Source: Trichocoleus sp. FACHB-46
GTDB lineage: Bacteria; Cyanobacteriota; Cyanobacteriia; FACHB-46
Length of the DNA stretch: 64,000 nucleotides
Direction: 5' to 3'
NCBI RefSeq assembly: GCF_014695385.1
Contig: NZ_JACJOD010000030.1
Coordinates: forward strand, 62,001-126,000
The position numbers and the translations under genes are program-made. The notes below the pieces were generated by a model. That model had not been told where the DNA came from. It did no database searches and worked only from the letters and a program-made list of their open reading frames with translations. This document shows, in pieces, positions 36,011-43,866 of the stretch; positions within the stretch are counted from its first letter, which is position 1, and each line of letters opens with the position of its first letter.

Positions 36011-37393
36011 CTAAGGAGACTTGGAAAGCCGAGTAGCAAAGTTTTGAGAGCGTGTCGGTGACAGTTGTCGAGCCTTGAGGATTGCTGCTGCCAAAAAAGC
36101 ATAAGAGACAACTCCAACGATCATCAGCAGTAGAGCGTTAATGGTACCAGCTGCATTCCATAAAGCATGCAGGATCGCTGCGGTAAGATAGCCGATGCTG
36201 AGAATGAACCAACGTTTTCTAGGTTTGAGCACAGTGAGACCTACAAAATAACCTAGGTAGCCACTGTAAGCAATATGACCAGCCACAGAGCCCAGAACTC
36301 GTGGAATTAAGAGTTGGAGACCTTCTAGGGAACTAGACTGCTGCTCAATGTCTGGAACGTATTGGCCCAAAGTTTCTACTAGCGTAAATCCAGCGGCGGC
36401 AGCGGTGCCCAACAAAATGCCATCTAGAGGTTCCCAAACGCCAATTTGTTCTCGCCAGGGCGATCGCAGACAGCGACCGAGCCAGTAAGCTAGCAGGACG
36501 GGCAGAGCTTTTAGCAACTCCTCCATCAAGCCAGCCCCAAAGAACATGCTAGTGATGAGCCTGAGAAAACTAGTAGACTCATCTGGAATTGGTAAACGAC
36601 CGGGAAGCACTTGGCGAAACAGCACAATGAAAGTCGATAGAATGGGACTCCGCAAAATGAGCACCATGACGCCTAGAGCCCCTAGTAGCACCCACCACGG
36701 CTTTCTTTTACCGCAGAGCTGATAAACGAGATAATAAGCTGCCCCGACTAGGTAGGTAGCAAGCAGCAGATTAAAGGCGACTGGCTGACCCACAGCGGCA
36801 AACATAAGCACGACAAAGCCGACTGTGACGATACCAGGAACTAAGTAGGCTTTGTGCGCTAGCTCTCTTCCAGTCGAAAGAATAGGAAATAGTTGCGTTA
36901 AAGTGACCGAGTCTGTCGCTACTAACCGAGGGCTTCTTAAGGGCGGTGCGGTGGCAGCAGACTGGAAGGGCACAGTATGGCTAGGCTGTGGCACGACCGC
37001 TAAATGGGAAGCAGCTGAAGGCTCGACTAAATGACACTCAAAAATAAATTCTGGGCCGTTACCACCGAGCCCAATGCGATCGCCGACCTGCAAAACTTGG
37101 CACCCCTGTAAGCGCTGTCCATTTAAGTAAGTGCCATTGGCGCTATTAAGGTCGCAAATTTCCCAGAGCGGTTCTTGAACTTGAGTTTTGAAGTTGAGGA
37201 TGGGACGGATTTGAGCATGTCGTCGTGACACCATCCCAAACAAACTTGAGTCTAAAACAATCTGGCAATAAGTATCTCGTCCAACCGTTACTGATTGGGT
37301 GCGCGACAACGGGTAGCAAGGAGAATTCCGTTCTATAGAAGTTGCAGAAGGAACTTGCCAGAGGAAGGCGACGTAAGGATCTTGATCCGTCAT
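36011..37393 (-). CDS. FHA domain fused to PrsW-family intramembrane metalloprotease
   Basis: A 460-residue protein. The N-terminal FHA domain (about 25-120) has VTVGRDTYCQIVLD, SRRHAQI and LNSANGTYLNGQRL. The C-terminal half has eight or so membrane helices and the PrsW/CAAX-protease-like signature: MFFGAGLMEELLKALPVL with Glu291-Glu292, LGTAAAAGFTLVETLGQY, and His in SVAGHIAYSGYLGYF and AAILHALWNAAG. PrsW in Bacillus subtilis makes the site-1 cut of an anti-sigma factor; the substrate here is unknown. I chose ATG 37393; a GTG lies six bases upstream. It is convergent with the CHAT locus and 47 bp downstream of a small membrane-protein gene. Confidence 0.88.
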   Translation of the reverse strand: MTDQDPYVAFLWQVPSATSIERNSPCYPLSRTQSVTVGRDTYCQIVLDSSLFGMVSRRHAQIRPILNFKTQVQEPLWEICDLNSANGTYLNGQRLQGCQVLQVGDRIGLGGNGPEFIFECHLVEPSAASHLAVVPQPSHTVPFQSAATAPPLRSPRLVATDSVTLTQLFPILSTGRELAHKAYLVPGIVTVGFVVLMFAAVGQPVAFNLLLATYLVGAAYYLVYQLCGKRKPWWVLLGALGVMVLILRSPILSTFIVLFRQVLPGRLPIPDESTSFLRLITSMFFGAGLMEELLKALPVLLAYWLGRCLRSPWREQIGVWEPLDGILLGTAAAAGFTLVETLGQYVPDIEQQSSSLEGLQLLIPRVLGSVAGHIAYSGYLGYFVGLTVLKPRKRWFILSIGYLTAAILHALWNAAGTINALLLMIVGVVSYAFLAAAILKARQLSPTRSQNFATRLSKSP

Positions 37394-37440
37394 CGTCACG
37401 AAGGCTGGGTTTTAAAAGCTAGGCTTATCTTGCCACACTT

Positions 37441-37635
37441 TCACTGGTTTGCCCTGGCATCTCGAACCGCTGCCAAGAAAAAGACTACAGTCAACGGGAT
37501 GCTAATGGCCAGAATAATTCCGGTGACTAGTCCACCTAGATCTGGTTTTCCAGAAGATAGCTCAAATACAGAGCCAACCGCAGCGATCGCGGCTACGCAA
37601 GAACCGCCCAAGAATACACCACTTTTCGGGGTCAA
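37441..37635 (-). CDS. Small two-helix membrane protein
   Basis: A 64-residue protein with two hydrophobic stretches, GVFLGGSCVAAIAAVGSVFE and GLVTGIILAISIPLTVVFFL, and a short basic tail. I do not know a named family. The start would be a TTG at 37635, a weak point. It precedes the FHA-PrsW gene on the same strand by 47 bp, so it could be a co-expressed partner or substrate. A longer frame on the opposite strand (37295-37666) shows no protein-like features and is rejected. Confidence 0.5.
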   Translation of the reverse strand: MTPKSGVFLGGSCVAAIAAVGSVFELSSGKPDLGGLVTGIILAISIPLTVVFFLAAVRDARANQ

Positions 37636-37720
37636 TGCTATTCAACCTTTAATCAAGCAACAATAGTAAAGAATAGATGCAATCAGTCACTAATGCTTAA
37701 AGAATGTAGGGCGGATCTAT

Positions 37721-37744
37721 AAATAGCCCTTCAAATAGCCCTTC
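37721..37744. repeat. 12-bp tandem direct repeat
   Basis: AAATAGCCCTTC is repeated twice in tandem (37721-37732, 37733-37744) in the gap between def and the small membrane-protein gene. It is possibly slippage; no role is seen. Confidence 0.4.
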
Positions 37745-37797
37745 GGTCAATCACTAACTCAGCAACACTCTGGGCTTGATTCTGTGATTACGATTAA

Positions 37798-37855
37798 CCT
37801 CTATGAGAGATTTGCAGGTTCGCGTACAAGCTCACGTAGAAAAATCTCATAGAGG
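37798..37855. repeat. 11-bp inverted repeat downstream of def
   Basis: CCTCTATGAGA (37798-37808) and TCTCATAGAGG (37845-37855) are perfect reverse complements 36 bp apart, 34 bp past the def stop. It may act as a 3' stem for the def transcript; the T-run expected of an intrinsic terminator is missing. Confidence 0.4.
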
Positions 37856-37888
37856 CTACAGCGTCATTTCCGAATTTAGACAATCGCC

Positions 37889-38452
37889 CTAAGCAACAGG
37901 CTTCACAGCCTGAGCCGAAAACCCATACTTAGCCAGCTCTTGATTGAGTGCTAGGCCATTCTCGACTCGGTCTACAAATAACACACCGTTTAAGTGATCC
38001 ATTTCATGCTGAATCGCCCGAGAGAGTAGTCCAGTTGCAGTTAGTTTCTGTGGCCGTCCATACTCGTCTTTATAAGACACCTCGACTGCCGCAGGTCGTT
38101 TGACATCTAGATAAACCCCTGGAATGCTGAGGCAGCCTTCTTGAGCTACACAAATATCGCGGCCCATGTGCTTGACGCTGGGATTGATCAAGATCAGCGG
38201 TTGATTAGTGGGGTCATCTGGTTCGCAATCTATGACAATCAGTTGTTTCTGCACAGCTACTTGGGGAGCAGCCAACCCAATACCATCAGCGCTGTACATG
38301 GTTTGGAGCATTTCACGTACTAAATCGCGGATTTCTGCATCCACTTTATTAATTCGCTTTGCTGGCTGGCGTAAGACGCGATCGCCAAGATGGTGAATTT
38401 CCAGAGGCGGATTATCTAACTTTTTCTTTTCGACAAGAACCTCAGAAGTCAT
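37889..38452 (-). CDS. def: Peptide deformylase
   Basis: This enzyme removes the formyl group from the N-terminal Met of new proteins. The 187-residue length is typical. All three metal-site motifs are present: GIGLAAPQVA, the Cys-containing QEGCLSIPGV and HEMDHLNGVLFVDR (HExxH). The start is ATG 38452. It lies downstream of the giant repeat genes on the same strand but behind their terminator, so it is probably transcribed alone. Confidence 0.96.
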   Translation of the reverse strand: MTSEVLVEKKKLDNPPLEIHHLGDRVLRQPAKRINKVDAEIRDLVREMLQTMYSADGIGLAAPQVAVQKQLIVIDCEPDDPTNQPLILINPSVKHMGRDICVAQEGCLSIPGVYLDVKRPAAVEVSYKDEYGRPQKLTATGLLSRAIQHEMDHLNGVLFVDRVENGLALNQELAKYGFSAQAVKPVA

Positions 38453-38590
38453 GAACGTATGCTCGCAATTAGGGCTAAATTCCGGAATGATTCCGCTTTA
38501 CATTCATCTTATCAACCCTTGCTCTGGATTGCCTGGGTAGAAAATGCCTAATTTGCGATCGCACCCGGCTGAACTGGGATTGCTTTAAAG

Positions 38591-38620
38591 ACAAAAGAGG
38601 TGTGGTTTACCACACCTCTT
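38591..38620 (-). terminator. Intrinsic terminator of the 1657-residue repeat gene
   Basis: AAGAGGTGTGG (38595-38605), loop TTTA, CCACACCTCTT (38610-38620) form an 11-bp stem. On the minus strand it is followed by TTTGT. It lies 78 bp after the stop codon. Confidence 0.75.
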
Positions 38621-38697
38621 CTCAATTAACACTAGTTGTCGATTCAACCTTTACTCAAGAGCAAGTTGAAATCAGCTTGGTTTCCAGTGGCCTCACT

Positions 38698-41600
38698 CTA
38701 AACTGTGAAATGGTTTTCGATGGAAACATTGAGCGTGTAACTATCATTCGCCGTGAGCGGTGTACCCGTGATTCCGCTGCCAATGGTGTTGGTTGACTCA
38801 ACCTTGGCAACTCCAATAACGTAACGCCCTGGGGCATTAAAGTTATAGGTCAGATATGAATCATTCAAGGACGAACTACCAGCATCAGGGCTACCAGCAT
38901 CATCATTTGTTGCTAAGAGAGTACCTCTGTTGTCAAAGAGGAATATCTCGGTATCCAAAGCCGCAGTACCACCCTGATCGGCAAAGTCAATATCAAAGAT
39001 ACCTTGGACAGAACCTTGCCCTGAGGCACTACCGATAATAAACGAGTAGTAGTCAAAGGAGCCATCTCCCCTAACTGAGACAGAGGTGTGCGGAATGGTT
39101 GTAGCAGCAGTGATGTTTTCGTTGGCGGCTAAGGAGAAATTAGAATCAATGCTCTGAGCCACGATCAAATTTACTGTCGCTGTCGCATTGCCGCCTGCGC
39201 CATCACTCACTGTGTAAGTGAAGCTATCACTGCCATTAGCGCCACTAGTAGCGTTGTAGACATAGGTACCATCAGGTCTAGCCTCCAAGCTACCACGGGT
39301 TGGCTGGGTGGTACTGGCGATCGTTAGGGTTCCCTCAACATCCGTATCATTGGCTAACAAGGTACCAGGAATGATGGTGGTTGAAGTCGTAGCATCTACT
39401 ACTAATAGGTCAGCCGAAGCTTTGGGTAAGTCGTTGACAGCAGCAACCGTGATATTGACTGTGGCAGAAGCCGTTCCCCCATTGCCATCACTGATGGTGT
39501 AGGTGAAGCTATCAGAGCCGTTGAAGTTGGTCGTCGGGGTATAGCGGAAGGTACCGTTGTTGCTGATAACGGAGCCATTCGCAGGATTGGTATTTCCGGT
39601 AATTGACAGAGTGTTGCCCTCAACATCAGTGTCATTCGCTAGGGCTGCGATCGTGACTACTGTATCTTCGTTAGTTGTGACCGTATCACTGTTGGCAATC
39701 GGAGCATCATTGACCGGGGTGATGGTGACATTAACTGTGGCAGAAGCAGAGCCACCATTGCCATCACCGATGGTATAGGTGAAGCTGTCTGTGCCATTCG
39801 CATTCGCATTGGGCGTGTAAGTGAAGACGCCGTTGTTGCTGACCACAGAGCCCCGAGTGGGATTGACAGAGACCCCTGTAATCGAAAGGGGATTGCCTTC
39901 TACATCCGTGTCATTGGTCAGGACAGGGATGTTGACCTGTGTGTCTTCAGTGGTGCTTGCTGTATCGCTGATGGCAATCGGAGCATCGTTGACTGGAGTG
40001 ATGGTGACATTAACTGTGGCAGAAGCAGAGCCGCCATTGCCATCACTGATGGTGTAGGTGAAGCTGTCTGAGCCATTCGCATTCGCATTGGGCGTGTAAG
40101 TGAAGACGCCGTTGTTGTTGACCACAGAGCCCCGGGTGGGATTGACAGAGACCCCTGTAATCGAAAGGGGATTGCCTTCTACATCCGTGTCATTGGTCAG
40201 GACAGGGATGTTGACCTGGGTGTCTTCAGGGGTGCTTGCCGTATCGCTGATGGCAATCGGAGCATCATTGACCGCGTTAACCGTGATGTTGACCGTTGCC
40301 GAGGCAGAGCCGCCATTGCCATCACTGATGGTGTAGGTGAAGCTGTCTGTGCCATTCGCATTCGCATTGGGCGTGTAAGTGAAGACGCCGTTGTTTTGGC
40401 TCAGGCTACCCTTGGTCGCCAGAGAGAAATTACTAACACTCAGAACATCGTTTTCAGCATCGGTGTCATTAGCAAAAGCATTAATCGTGACCACTGTGTC
40501 TTCAGGGGTGCTTGCTGTATCGCTGATGGCGATCGGAGCATCATTGACCGCGTTAACCGTGATGTTGACTGTGGCCGAGGCAGAGCCGCCATTGCCATCA
40601 CTGATGGTGTAGGTGAAGCTGTCTGTGCCATTCACATTCGCATTGGGCGTGTAAGTGAAGACGCCGTTGTTGTTGACCACAGAGCCCCGAGTGGGATTGA
40701 CAGAGACCCCTGTAATCGAAAGGGGATTGCCTTCTACATCGGTGTCATTGGTCAGGACAGGGATGTTGACCTGGGTGTCTTCAGGGGTGCTTGCCGTATC
40801 GCTGATGGCAATCGGAGCATCATTGACTGGGGTGATGGTGACATTAACTGTGGCAGAAGCAGAGCCGCCATTGCCATCACTGATGGTGTAGGTGAAGCTG
40901 TCTGTGCCATTCGCATTCGCATTGGGCGTGTAAGTGAAGACGCCGTTGTTTTGGCTCAGGCTACCTTTGGTCGCAAGGGAGAAATTACTAACACTCAGAA
41001 CATCGCCTTCAGCATCCGTGTCATTGGTCAGGACAGGGATGTTGACCTGTGTGTCTTCAGTGGTGCTTGCTGTATCGCTGATGGCAATCGGAGCATCATT
41101 GACCGCGTTAACCGTGATGTTGACTGTGGCAGAAGCAGAGCCACCGTTGCTATCAGTAATGGTGTAGGTAAAGCTATCTGTGCCGTTGAAATTGGTGTTT
41201 GGGGTGTAGCGGAAGGTGCCATTTCCCTGATCAATTAGCTGACCATTCGTAGCTGAGGTACTGCTACTGAGGAAAAAGGTATCACCCTCAATGTCACTGT
41301 CGTTGGCTAAGACATTGACAATTGTGGCTTGTGTATCTTCATTAGTGCTTGCCGTATCGCTATTGGCAATGGGCAGGTCGTTCACCGCGTTAACAGTGAT
41401 GTTGACGACGCCAGTAGTACTGCCTCCCCTGCCATCACTAATGGTGTAGGTGAAGCTATCAGACCCGTTGAAGTCAGGATTGGGTATGTAATTAAACGAG
41501 CCGTTGTTGCGACTGTCTACTGTACCGCTACTAGGCTGAGTGAAGCTAATAATTGCGATCGCGTCTTGGTCTGCATCTCTATCGTTGGTGAGTACATTAG

Positions 41601-43671
41601 TAATTAAAACCAACGAATCTTCATTCGTGGTTACTGCGTCACTACTCGCAACCGGAATATCGTTGACTGACGTAACATTGACGTTGACCGTAGCAGTCGC
41701 GGTTCCACCACTACCATCTGTAATGGTGTAGGTGAAGCTATCAGAACCGTTAAAGTTAGGGCTTGGAGTGTAAGTAAAGGTTTGATTGCCGTTATCTCTG
41801 ATAGCACCATTTAATGCTGGACCAAAGCTATTGATTAGCAGTTGCTGTTGGTCTGCATCACTATCGTTTCTCAGGAGCTCATTAGGAGTAATGAGTAACT
41901 CTGTGTCTTCACTGGTCGTGAATGCATCATTGTTGGCAACAGGAATATCTTGAACTGAGTTGACAACTAGGGTGACAGTAGCAGTCGTAGAACTACCTTT
42001 GCCATCAGTAACGACATAAGTAAAGCTATCACTGCCACTAAAGTTGGCAGTAGGTGTGTATGTAAGACTCCCATTACTACTCGCTAGCACTCCCCGTCCC
42101 GGTTGGGAGAAGCTAGTAATTAAAGGGGTATCTTGGTCAGCATCGCTGTCATTAAGTAACAGATTGGCCTGAGTAAAGGTAACCGATGTATCTTCGTTTG
42201 TCGTAATAATATCGTTACCCGCGATCGGTGCGTCGTTGATCGCGTTAACGTTCAGAGTCACAACAGCAGTTGTATTACCACCGCGACCATCTGTAATGGT
42301 GTAAGTGAAGGTATCTGTGCCGTTGAAGTTGGACTTGGGGGTATAGATATAGGAGCCGCCAAGATCAACGAGCCTACCGTTTAGTGGCTGAGTAAAGCCT
42401 GTAATTAAGATAGGATTGCCATCAGCATCCGTGTCATTGCTTAACAGCGTAGCTCGACTGAAACTGACTTCCGTATCTTCGTTGGTACTGAAAGTATCGT
42501 TGCCCGCTATGGGTACATCATTGACGGAACGAACAGTGAGGTTGACGGTACTAGCGACTGTAGTACCATTGCCGTCTGTAATGGTGTAAGTGAAGCTATC
42601 TGTGCCGTTGAAGTTGGACTTGGGATTGTAGATAAAGGTGCCATTGCCCAAGCCCTCGACCGTGCCATTGGCAGGTTGCACGAAGTTATCGAAGAAGAAG
42701 GTGTCTCCCTCAGGATCGAAATCGTTCCTCAGTAGCTCGGTGCTAGTGAAGCTAAGCGCAGTGTCTTCGTTGGTAGTAAACGCGTCATTACCTGCAACCG
42801 GAGTATCTGGGCTGGGGTTAATGGTAATGGTGACAGTACTACTCGCTACACCACCATAACCATCACTCACTGTGTAGGTGAAGCTATCAGTTCCCTCATA
42901 GTTAAGCTCTGGGGTGTAGGAGAATGTCCCATCGGTATTAGTCGTCAGCGACCCATGAGCAGGACTAGTGAAACCTGCAATGACCAGTGGATCACCATCG
43001 CGATCGCTGTCATTGGCCAAGAGACTGGGGAGGAGTGTAAGAGTATCTTCATCAACAGTAAAGCTCTCACTACCAGCAACCGGAGGCGTATTTATCGCAG
43101 TTCGTCCCTCCTTAATTCCGAAAAAGACGAAATGTCGGAAGCCACTGGCAAAAGAGCCACTCGCAACAGCTGCCGCGACGTCTGAGTTGTGTTCTAGATA
43201 GAATCGCTCGTTATAAAAAATACTTGGATTGCGAGTCTGAGTAGTATCAGCCTCAAACTGACCAAAACGAATAAAGTGCTCGAAGCCACTGTTAAAGACG
43301 CTTGCCTTAACTGCTGAGAGGACATCTGGGTTATTGGCCAGATAATATGCCTCATCAAACAGAAAACTGGGAGAACGAGTTGGACTGTTCCCAAGCTCAA
43401 ACTGACCAAACTGAATGAAGTGCTGAAACCCGTTAGGAAAGAAGCCTTGCCGAACAGCTTCCGCTACATCCGGGTTATTGGTTAGATAAAACGCCTCATC
43501 AAATAAGGGGCTAGGGTTGCGGCTAGGGCTGTTGACAACTTCAAACTGACCAAATTGAATAAAGTGTTCAAAACCACTGATAAAAAAACCTTGCCGGACA
43601 GCCTCTGCTACGTCCGGATTATTCACGAGATAGAAGCTCTCATCAAATAGGTCGCTAATACTCAAACTCAT
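38698..43671 (-). CDS. Giant surface/secreted protein: NPDV repeats, 14 cadherin-like (tandem-95) repeats, PPC-like C-terminus
   Basis: A 1657-residue protein. Residues 1-195 are four copies of a 48-residue module with the core FYLxxNPDVAxAV and HFIQFGQFE. Residues about 200-1505 are 14 tandem repeats of about 93 residues, each with TxEDT, NDTDxEG, NGTDSFTYTISDGxGG and ATVNITVNAVNDAPIA, the pattern of cadherin-like Ca2+-binding adhesin domains. The last 150 residues resemble a pre-peptidase C-terminal domain (TIPHTSVSVRGDGSFDYYSF). There is no classical signal peptide, so export by a type I-like route is inferred. A second, larger paralogue lies upstream with the same start and leader. Likely roles are cell-surface adhesion or sheath structure. 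The protein is strongly acidic. Confidence 0.88.
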   Translation of the reverse strand: MSLSISDLFDESFYLVNNPDVAEAVRQGFFISGFEHFIQFGQFEVVNSPSRNPSPLFDEAFYLTNNPDVAEAVRQGFFPNGFQHFIQFGQFELGNSPTRSPSFLFDEAYYLANNPDVLSAVKASVFNSGFEHFIRFGQFEADTTQTRNPSIFYNERFYLEHNSDVAAAVASGSFASGFRHFVFFGIKEGRTAINTPPVAGSESFTVDEDTLTLLPSLLANDSDRDGDPLVIAGFTSPAHGSLTTNTDGTFSYTPELNYEGTDSFTYTVSDGYGGVASSTVTITINPSPDTPVAGNDAFTTNEDTALSFTSTELLRNDFDPEGDTFFFDNFVQPANGTVEGLGNGTFIYNPKSNFNGTDSFTYTITDGNGTTVASTVNLTVRSVNDVPIAGNDTFSTNEDTEVSFSRATLLSNDTDADGNPILITGFTQPLNGRLVDLGGSYIYTPKSNFNGTDTFTYTITDGRGGNTTAVVTLNVNAINDAPIAGNDIITTNEDTSVTFTQANLLLNDSDADQDTPLITSFSQPGRGVLASSNGSLTYTPTANFSGSDSFTYVVTDGKGSSTTATVTLVVNSVQDIPVANNDAFTTSEDTELLITPNELLRNDSDADQQQLLINSFGPALNGAIRDNGNQTFTYTPSPNFNGSDSFTYTITDGSGGTATATVNVNVTSVNDIPVASSDAVTTNEDSLVLITNVLTNDRDADQDAIAIISFTQPSSGTVDSRNNGSFNYIPNPDFNGSDSFTYTISDGRGGSTTGVVNITVNAVNDLPIANSDTASTNEDTQATIVNVLANDSDIEGDTFFLSSSTSATNGQLIDQGNGTFRYTPNTNFNGTDSFTYTITDSNGGSASATVNITVNAVNDAPIAISDTASTTEDTQVNIPVLTNDTDAEGDVLSVSNFSLATKGSLSQNNGVFTYTPNANANGTDSFTYTISDGNGGSASATVNVTITPVNDAPIAISDTASTPEDTQVNIPVLTNDTDVEGNPLSITGVSVNPTRGSVVNNNGVFTYTPNANVNGTDSFTYTISDGNGGSASATVNITVNAVNDAPIAISDTASTPEDTVVTINAFANDTDAENDVLSVSNFSLATKGSLSQNNGVFTYTPNANANGTDSFTYTISDGNGGSASATVNITVNAVNDAPIAISDTASTPEDTQVNIPVLTNDTDVEGNPLSITGVSVNPTRGSVVNNNGVFTYTPNANANGSDSFTYTISDGNGGSASATVNVTITPVNDAPIAISDTASTTEDTQVNIPVLTNDTDVEGNPLSITGVSVNPTRGSVVSNNGVFTYTPNANANGTDSFTYTIGDGNGGSASATVNVTITPVNDAPIANSDTVTTNEDTVVTIAALANDTDVEGNTLSITGNTNPANGSVISNNGTFRYTPTTNFNGSDSFTYTISDGNGGTASATVNITVAAVNDLPKASADLLVVDATTSTTIIPGTLLANDTDVEGTLTIASTTQPTRGSLEARPDGTYVYNATSGANGSDSFTYTVSDGAGGNATATVNLIVAQSIDSNFSLAANENITAATTIPHTSVSVRGDGSFDYYSFIIGSASGQGSVQGIFDIDFADQGGTAALDTEIFLFDNRGTLLATNDDAGSPDAGSSSLNDSYLTYNFNAPGRYVIGVAKVESTNTIGSGITGTPLTANDSYTLNVSIENHFTV
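39820..41210 (-). repeat. Highly similar 276-279-bp repeat units inside the 1657-residue gene
   Basis: Five consecutive cadherin-like units (repeats 8-12 from the N-terminus) are nearly identical at DNA level. Two unit types alternate: type A (NPLSITGVSVNPTRGS) and type B (DVLSVSNFSLATKGS), in the order B-A-B-A-A. The same DNA stretches recur at 39840, 40119 and 40677 (type A) and at 40394 and 40949 (type B), a two-unit period of about 555-558 bp. Confidence 0.85.
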
Positions 43672-43866
43672 GCAATTTACCTACTGAAGCGTGAAGTGAA
43701 GACGAAGCGCTCCATCAAACTCTAGCGATAGTTGGAATTTGCGATGGAGCGCCAGAAATGCTAGTTCGCGATCCTGATGAATTACGTAACTAGCTAGGAA
43801 ACACTGCCCCTTCCGCGATCGCAGTTGAGGCAGTGTTACAGCTATAGAGTGATAGCCTCCAGATTA
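43672..43866. other. Gap between the two giant genes: duplicated leader and hairpins
   Basis: The 40 bp next to the 43671 start copy the leader of the larger gene (52267-52308) with a 3-bp length difference. GCGCTCCATC (43707-43716) and GATGGAGCGC (43743-43752) form a 10-bp inverted repeat. AACACTGCC (43800-43808) and GGCAGTGTT (43829-43837) form a 9-bp hairpin 30 bp past the stop of the upstream giant gene, a probable terminator without a clear T-run. Confidence 0.55.

Noticed and set aside
37295-37666. 123-codon plus-strand frame overlapping the FHA-PrsW start and the small membrane-protein gene
   Set aside because: Basic, low-complexity translation without domain features; the opposite strand gives a clear two-helix membrane protein.
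40396-41238. 280-codon plus-strand frame and several 76-78-codon frames spaced by about 279 bp
   Set aside because: Shadows of the cadherin-like repeats; the even spacing mirrors the repeat period and no start signals are present.
39160-43080. CRISPR-like regular repetition
   Set aside because: The period is 276-279 bp, units are coding and in frame on the minus strand, and no short repeat-spacer structure exists.
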